Source: Anaeroglomus sp964550565
GTDB lineage: Bacteria; Planctomycetota; Phycisphaerae; Sedimentisphaerales; Anaerohalosphaeraceae
DNA length: 64,000 nucleotides
NCBI GenBank assembly: GCA_964550565.1
Contig: CAZKAI010000003.1
Span: 1 to 64,000 of the forward strand
Direction: 5' to 3'
Below the pieces are notes generated by a model. That model did not search any database, was not told where the DNA came from, and was given only the letters and a program-made list of their open reading frames with translations. A program made the translations under genes and the position numbers. Below, piece after piece: positions 1-6,190 of the stretch. Position 1 is the first letter of the stretch, and every line of letters begins with the position of its first letter.

Positions 1-30
1 TGATATGGTATAATCTTTGGTATTGCCTTT

Positions 31-336
31 ATGCAAGGGCTAAAGGCGGGTATATTTGGCATACTAATTGGTTTGGTTGTAGGATTAATAGCAGCCTGGG
101 CCGCCCATTGGGGTGGTTTCATATTAAATGTATGGCTGCCTAAATGCCTGGGAATCTATGAACTAATAAGGTATAGGGAAGAAACAGAAGAAGCTCTTAG
201 TGCCAGAGAAAATGTTATTAGTACGATATACATGAGTATTATCATATTTGTATGCCTCCTATGGTTCATTCTCTGTTCTTTCTGTTCTTTTTACTTTACG
301 AAGTTGTTACTAAAACTGGGGGCGGGTACCTATTAA
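31..336 (+). CDS. small hypothetical membrane protein
   Basis: I do not recognise this 101-residue protein. A glycine-rich hydrophobic helix lies near residues 8-30, a charged stretch (KYREETEEALSAR-like) near 45-60, and a second strong hydrophobic segment near residues 66-90, which predicts two membrane passes. An in-frame TGA at bases 1-3 shows the frame does not extend much further upstream. No good ribosome binding site precedes the ATG, so the start is uncertain. The next gene, also a small membrane protein on the same strand, follows after about 60 bp, so the two may be a unit. Confidence 0.45.
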   Translation: MQGLKAGIFGILIGLVVGLIAAWAAHWGGFILNVWLPKCLGIYELIRYREETEEALSARENVISTIYMSIIIFVCLLWFILCSFCSFYFTKLLLKLGAGTY

Positions 337-399
337 GAGCAGATTAAATGGAGCCTGCCCAGAAATTCCACGGTTTGTTCATAATTGATTGGAGGTTGT

Positions 400-711
400 A
401 TGCCGTTCTGGTTTTTATTATGTCTTTCTGCGGGAATGTCGTGGGCATGGTGCATATTTGCAGCACTAAAGAAGATTGATTCTACTTGGATTGGGCTTGT
501 TCTGGGACTAATAGTAGGTATTGGAATTTTTTTTACGCTCAAAACTTTTGGGACATGGATAATTCTGCGCCAGAAGCTCTACGAACCTAAGCCTTCTTTA
601 GGCCGATTGCTTCTCGGATGGCTTATGTGTGGAGTGACGTTGTTATTCGCGTTCATGGCGCCTTGGGGAATTGATTGGCTTCTCAAGGCCCTGATGACAG
701 GGGCAAAGTGA
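400..711 (+). CDS. small hypothetical membrane protein
   Basis: This 103-residue protein has no family I can name. I chose the ATG at 400 because GGAGG sits at 391-395; a TTG at 385 in the same frame lies upstream of that site. Hydrophobic segments fall near residues 2-22, 29-50 and 72-96, which predicts three membrane helices. A short basic/polar loop (LRQKLYEPKPS) lies between the second and third. It follows another small membrane protein on the same strand. The ribosome binding site and hydrophobic pattern make it likely real. Confidence 0.6.
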   Translation: MPFWFLLCLSAGMSWAWCIFAALKKIDSTWIGLVLGLIVGIGIFFTLKTFGTWIILRQKLYEPKPSLGRLLLGWLMCGVTLLFAFMAPWGIDWLLKALMTGAK

Positions 712-854
712 TTGACATGTAAAAAGAGATTGCCAAGGATGGGACTAAATCCTGGGGGCCAGTTCCCAATTAAAAGGATAATAAATGTTGCCTGTGCCTA
801 ATTTTAAGAATCCATGTTATAGCCAAACCCCGACAGGGATTGTAAGTTTCATAG

Positions 855-957
855 CCGGCGGCGTAAGCCACCGGAAGAAGGTGTCTCTTTTTTCGCAAGC
901 CCCATCGGGGCGATAGGCGGGTGGCATGGCCAAGCGGAGCTTGACCATGGCTATGCC
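855..957. repeat. cluster of short intergenic hairpins
   Basis: No convincing gene lies between 712 and about 1080. Three compact palindromes sit within 100 bp. One is CCGGCGGC / GCCACCGG around a GTAA loop (855-874). The next is GCCCC-ATC-GGGGC (899-911). The third is GGCAT...CAAGC-GGA-GCTTG...ATGCC (923-957). The run is richer in GC than its surroundings. It resembles clustered palindromic intergenic repeats, but I see no second copy in this window. Confidence 0.4.
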
Positions 958-1047
958 GGTATAAAAACAATTGGATTGCTTATTTGTCGAGAGATGGATA
1001 GGTGACCACAGGGGGGAAAATATTTTCGAAAAAATAAAATATTTCGC

Positions 1048-1076
1048 TTGTATGGTATTTGTTAGGTCTGTATAAT
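1048..1076 (+). promoter_or_regulatory. sigma70-type promoter upstream of gltX leader
   Basis: TTGTAT at 1048-1053 and a perfect TATAAT at 1071-1076 are separated by exactly 17 bp. Transcription should begin near 1083, giving a leader of about 350 nt before gltX, or a separate small RNA. Confidence 0.65.
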
Positions 1077-1082
1077 CTCTCC

Positions 1083-1255
1083 CAGTTGTGAGCCGTGATA
1101 CAAACGGAGGCTCGGAAGCCTGCACAAGGCAGGCTGGCCGGAAACCGCGGCAAGACAGCATCAATTCAACACCAAAGGTGCTTGTTGTGGATAAGGCAGG
1201 TCGCAATATAAGCGAGCCATATTTCAAAGTAGCTGAAGCTTCCAGCTTCAGTTTA
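1083..1255 (+). ncRNA. candidate structured RNA (leader or small RNA)
   Basis: Downstream of a strong promoter this stretch folds into several consecutive hairpins. GAGCC/GGCTC pairs at 1090-1094 with 1109-1113. AGCCTGC/GCAGGCT forms a perfect stem at 1117-1135. CACC-AAA-GGTG lies at 1170-1180 with CAAC/GTTG flanks. CTGAAGCT-TCC-AGCTTCAG lies at 1233-1251. The last hairpin is followed only by TTT, so it is a weak terminator at best. I could not match it to a known riboswitch, tmRNA, RNase P or SRP RNA. The short open frame that crosses it looks non-coding. Confidence 0.35.
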
Positions 1256-1323
1256 ACTCAACTTCCGCATGAGCAATATCTGTGTAATCGGTGGTTCCTT
1301 TTTTTACGAGCGGCAGAGGAGTG

Positions 1324-1406
1324 GGATAGTGGAGTGTATGAGTCGCAATTTCGGTGTAGGGTCTGTCCTTGACTTTAGGGGTCGGCTCGCTTACACTCCT
1401 CTATCC
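1324..1406 (+). promoter_or_regulatory. long-range inverted repeat just upstream of gltX
   Basis: GGATAG-T-GGAGTGTA at 1324-1338 is mirrored by TACACTCC-T-CTATCC at 1392-1406, that is 14 of 15 paired bases around a 53-nt loop. The downstream arm ends 30 bp before the gltX ATG. It may fold the end of the leader RNA. Function is unknown. Confidence 0.4.
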
Positions 1407-1436
1407 TAATTTTTGAACTGAAAGAAGAGGTATATC

Positions 1437-3214
1437 ATGATAGTAACACGATTTGCGCCATCGCCGACCGGCTACCTGCATGTCGGCGGGGCGAGGACAG
1501 CTCTGTTCAACTGGTTGCTGGCCCGACGCATGGGCGGCAAGTTCCTGCTGCGTATTGAAGATACCGACGTCAAACGCAATACCCCGACGGCCACCGCTCA
1601 GGTTCTTGAGGACCTGACATGGTTGGGTATCGACTGGGACGAAGGCCCGGACAAAGACGGCCCGAACGGTCCTTATCTCCAGTCGCAGCGTCTTGAGATA
1701 TATACAAAATTTGCACATCAGCTTGTCGATCAGGGTAAGGCATATTATTGCTTCGATACCTCCGAAGAACTGGACGCGATGCGTAAGCAGGCCGAGGNNN
1801 NNNNNNNNNNNNNNNNNNNNNNNNNNNNNNNNNNNNNNNNNNNNNNNNNNNNNNNNNNNNNNNNNNNNNNNNNNNNNNNNNNNNNNNNNNNNNNNNNTAT
1901 TATTGCTTCGATACCTCCGAAGAACTGGACGCGATGCGTAAGCAGGCCGAGGCCCAAAAACGGAAAAATCTGTATCCCCGTCCGGCCCGTTTTCCCAACG
2001 AATCGGATGTCAAAAAGGCACAATCCGAAGGCCGTCCGGTTACCATTCGCTTTGCTATGGATCAGAGCAAGCCTGTTATTATTCAGGATGAGATTCGCGG
2101 CCAGGTACAGTTTGACCCTGCCGAACTCAGTGACTTTATCATCGTCAAAAGCGATGGTTTCCCAACTTACCATTTCGCGGTGGTCATTGATGACCAACTA
2201 ATGAATGTGACTCACGTAATTCGCGGCCAGGAACACCTGATGAATACCCCCAATCACCAGTTGCTGCAGCAGGCCCTCGGCTTCCGCACGCCGGTCTATG
2301 CCCATCTGCCGGTGATTGTCAGCGAAGGCGGCGGCAAACTCAGCAAGCGTGAGCGTGCCAAAGTGCTCAAGGATGCTGTTAAATCCCGCAGTGGCATCGA
2401 CTTGGCCGCAATGGCAGACGCCGGCGGAACTGATCTTGAAGCCGTTCAGAGCTTTCTTGCCGGGGACTCCACCCCCGATATGCCGGTTGTCGATGCGATG
2501 GCAGGCTATGCCGGGGTGCATCTGCCGGAAATCAACATCGTGGATTTCCTCAGAAGCGGATATTTGCCGGAGACATTGGTGAATTTCCTGGCTCTATTGG
2601 GCTGGAATCCCGGCGACCAGCGGGAGATTATGACCGTCGAGGAACTGATTGCCTCTTTTGACCTGTCGCGGGTCAATAAAAGCAACAGCCTTTTTGACCG
2701 TAAAAAGCTGCTGGCGTTTAATACTGAACATATTAAATTGTGTAAAACAGATAGGCTTTTGGGATATTTCAAGGCCTATCTGAGAGAAAATAATTCTCCG
2801 GTCGCGCAGGCTGACGAGGCCTTATTGGCGCGACTCCTGAAGGTCAATGAGGGTGCCCGTACCCTGGAGCAGATCGAACAGAAGTCTCGATTTGCCTTTA
2901 TGGCTGATGACGCCATTATTTATGATGACGACGCTGTCAAAAAGGTCTTGCTCAAAAACGACGGGCTGGTTATGCTAAGCGTTATTGCTGAGGGCTTAAA
3001 ATCGCTTCCCGAAGTGACCGCAGAGTCGATTGAGAATCTGCTGCGGGGTATTGCGGAACAGAAGCAGGTTGGCCTTGGCAAGATCGCACAACCACTGCGG
3101 GTGGCGTTGACAGGTACAACGATCAGCCCGCCAATCTTCGATACAGTCGATATTCTCGGTCTGGATCGAACATTAAAACGGATAGCATTAACCATAACTA
3201 AGTTTAACTCGTAA
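1437..3214 (+). CDS. gltX: glutamyl-tRNA synthetase (interrupted by an assembly gap)
   Basis: Class I aminoacyl-tRNA synthetase that charges tRNA-Glu (or tRNA-Glx) in the cytoplasm. The N-terminus carries FAPSPTGYLHVGGARTALF, with HVGG as the HIGH-type motif, and the KMSKS-type loop reads GGKLSKRE. AGAAGAGG precedes the ATG at 1437. A 100-N gap at 1798-1897 puts the two halves out of frame, but its 55-bp flanks are identical. Removing the extra 155 bases restores one frame of 540 residues, so the gene is almost certainly intact. Right after the KLSKR loop there is about 60 residues of extra sequence (about 2350-2550) before the usual FLRSGYLPE helix. The PfkB kinase gene follows 16 bp later. 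Confidence 0.92.
1798..1897. other. assembly gap (100 N) flanked by 55-bp identical ends
   Basis: Bases 1743-1797 are repeated exactly at 1898-1952. This is the signature of two contigs that overlap by 55 bp but were joined with a fixed 100-N spacer. The true sequence is shorter by 155 bp and nothing is missing. Confidence 0.95.
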
Positions 3215-3230
3215 CAGGAGGTCTCGGAGA

Positions 3231-4136
3231 ATGTCTTTATTGGTAACAGGTTCTATCGGCATTGATACAGTCAGAACACCTTATGGATTTAACAAGGACT
3301 GCATCGGCGGTTCCTCGGTGCATTTTACGATGGGGGCAGGATTTTTTACCGAGATTAAATTTCTCGGTGTTGTCGGCGAGGATTGTCCGTTTAATTTCAA
3401 GGATATTTTCGGCGAACGCAAGGTGGACCTTGAAGGCCTGGAAGTCCGCAAGGGCAGTAAGACGTTTCGCTGGAGCGGGTCTTATGAAGGGGATATGAAT
3501 TCGGCCCATACTGAATCGGTGGAACTGAATGTGCTGGCGGAAAATCCGCCGCATGTGCCGGATTCGTATCGCAATTGTGAGTATGTATTTTTGGCCAATA
3601 CCGCCCCGGCTTTGCAGATGCAGTTGCTGGACCAGCTTGGCAGTCCGTCCTTTGTTGCCGCCGATACGATGAATCACTGGATCGTCACGGCCAACGAGGA
3701 TTTGCGGGAACTGCTGGATCGCATCGATATGCTGATTATCAATGAAGGCGAAGCGAAGCTGCTGACCGGACAGCGGAACCTGGTGACTGCGGCCAAGGAA
3801 ATTCTGGGAATGGGGCCGCGTGTGGTGATTATCAAAAAAGGCGAGCATGGCTCGATGATGTATAACAAGGAAGGGGATTGTTTTCTCCTGCCGGCCTATC
3901 CGACTCCGGTGGTCATTGACCCGACCGGCGCGGGGGATTCCTTCGCAGGCGGTATGATGGGATATCTGGCTTCGGCGGGGCGGGTGGATGTGATCAGTCT
4001 GCGTAACGCGATGGTTTACGGGACGGTGGTTGCGTCGTTTACCATCGGCGATTTTTCGATCCATGGTATTAAAAATGCCACGCGGCAGACGATTGATGAT
4101 CGGTTCGATCATCTCCGGCGAATTACACAGTTTTAG
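3231..4136 (+). CDS. PfkB-family carbohydrate/nucleoside kinase
   Basis: ATP-dependent kinase of the ribokinase/PfkB superfamily, 301 residues, the usual length. The N-terminal substrate region has the GG motif (CIGGSSVHF), and the C-terminal signature DPTGAGDSFAGG contains the catalytic Asp and anion hole near residue 235. The N-terminus (LLVTGSIGIDTV) resembles the branch of PfkB proteins often called sugar or adenosine kinase. The substrate cannot be read from sequence. AGGAGG at 3216-3221 sets the ATG. It lies between gltX and thpR on the same strand, with short spacing that suggests co-transcription. Confidence 0.85.
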   Translation: MSLLVTGSIGIDTVRTPYGFNKDCIGGSSVHFTMGAGFFTEIKFLGVVGEDCPFNFKDIFGERKVDLEGLEVRKGSKTFRWSGSYEGDMNSAHTESVELNVLAENPPHVPDSYRNCEYVFLANTAPALQMQLLDQLGSPSFVAADTMNHWIVTANEDLRELLDRIDMLIINEGEAKLLTGQRNLVTAAKEILGMGPRVVIIKKGEHGSMMYNKEGDCFLLPAYPTPVVIDPTGAGDSFAGGMMGYLASAGRVDVISLRNAMVYGTVVASFTIGDFSIHGIKNATRQTIDDRFDHLRRITQF

Positions 4137-4183
4137 TTTTAGCGATTGCTGAACAGTCTGTCGCCCGGCGTGGAAAGGATTCG

Positions 4184-4744
4184 ATGCGGTTATTTGTGGC
4201 CATAGAAATCGAAGCTGCTGTCCGGGAGCGGATTGAGAAGATGTGTCAGCGGCTGCGTCGGGAGATCGGTGCCGTCAAAGGCGGCATCAAATGGGTAGAG
4301 CCGGAAAATACACACCTGACGCTGGTCTTTCTGGGAGAAACCGAAGACCAGCGGGTGATGGAAGTGTGCCGGATTGTGGAACAGGCGGCCGGTGTGCATC
4401 AGGGGTTTGATCTGGAAATCAAGGGGCTTGGCACCTTTGGCAAACCCGTGCGGGTTGGCTGGGCGGGAATTACCCCAAGCCCGGCGCTGAAGGCTCTGCA
4501 GCGGGATATTCAGGATGGCTTTGAGAAGGCCGGCTGGCCGGTGGAAAACCGGGAGTTTGCCGGGCATCTGACGCTGTGCCGGGTGAAGCTGCCCGCAGCA
4601 GGCGATGACTTGAAGCGGAAAATCGATCCCCTGCGCGATGAGCCGTTCGGCGGCAGTTTTGTGGATTCGGTGTGCGTGTTTGAAAGTCATCTGTCCGGCG
4701 GCGGACCCACTTATACCGTGGTTCAGCGGACGAATCTGAAATAA
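4184..4744 (+). CDS. thpR: RNA 2',3'-cyclic phosphodiesterase
   Basis: Member of the 2H phosphoesterase superfamily (LigT/ThpR), which opens 2',3'-cyclic phosphates on RNA ends. Both catalytic HxTx motifs are visible, HLTLVFLG near residue 46 and HLTLCRV near residue 126, and the length of 186 residues is typical. AAAGGA precedes the ATG. It starts 47 bp after the PfkB gene and ends 54 bp before recA, all in the same direction. Confidence 0.88.
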   Translation: MRLFVAIEIEAAVRERIEKMCQRLRREIGAVKGGIKWVEPENTHLTLVFLGETEDQRVMEVCRIVEQAAGVHQGFDLEIKGLGTFGKPVRVGWAGITPSPALKALQRDIQDGFEKAGWPVENREFAGHLTLCRVKLPAAGDDLKRKIDPLRDEPFGGSFVDSVCVFESHLSGGGPTYTVVQRTNLK

Positions 4745-4798
4745 TATACCCAACGATAATTTAAGAATAAATCAACGTACTCTACAGGAGCATTGCTT

Positions 4799-5893
4799 AT
4801 GGCATTCAAAAAGAAACCTATCGCAGAAAAAACTCTACCCAAGGCCAGGGAAGCCGTCAAGGTGGAAATCGAAAAACCCAAGGCGGAAAAGGCCGAGAAA
4901 CCGGGAGCCAAAAATGAAGCTCTGGATCGGGCTATTGCCCAGATCGAGAAGCAGTATGGCACCGGCTCGATCATGAAGATGGATGAATCCGTCGTCAAGA
5001 AAATCGACGGCATCAGCACGGGGGCGCTGTCGCTGGATATCGCGCTGGGCGGAGCGGGCATTCCTCGCGGCAGAATTATTGAATTCTACGGCCCTGAATC
5101 GTCCGGCAAGACCACCCTTGCCCTGCATGTGATTGCCAATGCACAGAAAACCGGCGGCGTGGCGGCATTCATCGATGCCGAACATGCCCTGGATACAACG
5201 TGGGCCCGCAAGCTGGGTGTCAATATCAGCAATTTGCTCATCAGCCAGCCCGATACCGGCGAACAGGCGCTGGATATTGCCGAGATGCTGGTCAAATCCA
5301 ATGCCGTGGATATTATCGTCATCGACTCGGTGGCAGCCCTGGTTCCCGCGGCTGAGCTTCAGGGCGAGATGGGACAAAGCCATGTCGGCCTGCAGGCCCG
5401 ACTGATGAGCCAGGCCCTTCGCAAGCTGACCGGCGTCATCAGCAAGAGCAAGACCTGCGTGATTTTCATCAACCAGATTCGCATGAAGATTGGTGTGATG
5501 TTCGGCAATCCTGAAACCACCACCGGCGGCAATGCGTTGAAATTCTATGCTTCGGTCCGCGTGGATGTCCGGCGTGTTTCGACCATTCAGGATTCCAAGG
5601 GTGAGGCCATCGGCAACCGCGTCCGGGCCCGTGTGGTGAAAAACAAAGTCGCTGCACCGTTTAAGACCTCGGAATTCGACATCATGTTCGACAGCGGCAT
5701 CAGTTCCGAAGGCGACCTGCTGGATATGGCGGCGGAAATCAATGTCGTCAACAAGAGCGGGGCGTGGTTCACCTATGGTGAAAACAAGCTCGGTCAGGGC
5801 AGGGACAACGCCAAGCAATACCTGATTGAACACAAGGAACTGGTTGACGAAATCCGGACCAAAGTCCTTGAGGCCAAGGGATTGAGCCAATAG
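4799..5893 (+). CDS. recA: recombinase RecA
   Basis: ATP-dependent strand-exchange protein for homologous recombination and SOS induction, 364 residues. The Walker A motif GPESSGKTT, the region around DTGEQALDIAEML, the loop L1 area (GQSHVGLQARLMSQALRKL) and L2 (IRMKIGVMFGNPETTTGGNALKF) are all intact. The N-terminus has a Lys/Glu/Ala-rich extension of about 40 residues before the usual LDRAIAQIEKQYG start, longer than in most RecA proteins. I chose the ATG at 4799 because AGGAG at 4786-4790 is well spaced; a TTG at 4793 is too close. A conserved 103-nt element and a terminator follow. Confidence 0.95.
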   Translation: MAFKKKPIAEKTLPKAREAVKVEIEKPKAEKAEKPGAKNEALDRAIAQIEKQYGTGSIMKMDESVVKKIDGISTGALSLDIALGGAGIPRGRIIEFYGPESSGKTTLALHVIANAQKTGGVAAFIDAEHALDTTWARKLGVNISNLLISQPDTGEQALDIAEMLVKSNAVDIIVIDSVAALVPAAELQGEMGQSHVGLQARLMSQALRKLTGVISKSKTCVIFINQIRMKIGVMFGNPETTTGGNALKFYASVRVDVRRVSTIQDSKGEAIGNRVRARVVKNKVAAPFKTSEFDIMFDSGISSEGDLLDMAAEINVVNKSGAWFTYGENKLGQGRDNAKQYLIEHKELVDEIRTKVLEAKGLSQ

Positions 5894-5898
5894 GTATT

Positions 5899-6001
5899 TA
5901 TACCCAGCGGGTATGATTATTCCGCGAGCAAAAGAAGCACGTGGTTGAAGCTACTGTACTTAGCCGCGACGAAACGGGAAATTTCAAGTAGGATCAGTAT
6001 A
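5899..6001 (+). ncRNA. duplicated 103-nt structured element, copy 1
   Basis: Starting 6 bp after the recA stop, this stretch matches the reverse strand at 53119-53221 at 96 of 103 positions with no indels. The RNA can form UAUACCC-AGC-GGGUAUG and a second hairpin GUGG-UUGAAG-CUAC. Further downstream UACUU can pair with AAGUA around CCG...CGG. Substitutions between the copies fall mostly in the loops (AGC to AAC, UUGAAG to UUAAUG), and one change keeps pairing (G-U to G-C). A strong terminator begins 17 nt later. It could be a recA 3'-UTR element, an independent RNA, or a repeat. No known class is recognised. Confidence 0.7.
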
Positions 6002-6017
6002 AATAAAGCTGCATTCA

Positions 6018-6059
6018 GGGCATCTTGTCTTTATCCTAACGACAAGATGCCCTTTTTTT
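6018..6059 (+). terminator. rho-independent terminator after recA and element copy 1
   Basis: A perfect 12-bp stem, GGGCATCTTGTC at 6018-6029 with GACAAGATGCCC at 6041-6052, is followed by seven T residues. Confidence 0.92.
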
Positions 6060-6105
6060 GTCTTTGCCTGGATTTACAGGACATGCAGTATCTGGTAATA
6101 TTTCT

Positions 6106-6134
6106 TTGGACATTCTGCTGAAAAAAGCTATAAT
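6106..6134 (+). promoter_or_regulatory. sigma70-type promoter for alaS
   Basis: TTGGAC at 6106-6111 and TATAAT at 6129-6134 are 17 bp apart. The expected transcription start is about 50 nt before the alaS ATG, so alaS is expressed separately from recA. Confidence 0.75.
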
Positions 6135-6190
6135 ACTCCCTAATTTTTTATTGTCGTTTAGATAACTAAAATTTGACCAAGAAAGAACTT

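Noticed and set aside
1088..1372. Short open frame of 94 codons upstream of gltX
   Set aside because: It starts with GTG without a ribosome binding site, crosses strong RNA hairpins, and has no recognisable protein features.
1083..1436. T-box riboswitch before gltX
   Set aside because: A GGCCGGAAACCGCG stretch loosely recalls the T-box sequence but differs at several key positions, there is no specifier loop that I can place, and no antiterminator/terminator pair precedes gltX.
1743..1952. 55-bp direct repeats as target-site duplications of a mobile element
   Set aside because: The same length recurs at three unrelated genes, always around exactly 100 N, which points to assembly overlap, not transposition.
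1437..3214. Frameshifted or split gltX as a pseudogene
   Set aside because: The break coincides with a scaffolding gap with duplicated 55-bp ends; collapsing it restores a full protein. The same holds for trpA and xfp.
4835..5890. Long antisense open frame opposite recA (also opposite alaS, gspC/gspD and the debranching gene)
   Set aside because: These frames mirror the codon use of well-identified genes on the other strand and have no family features or ribosome binding sites.
5868..5896. Promoter inside the end of recA driving the 103-nt element
   Set aside because: TTGAGG and TAGGTA have 17-bp spacing, but the match to consensus is poor and the start would fall inside the first hairpin.
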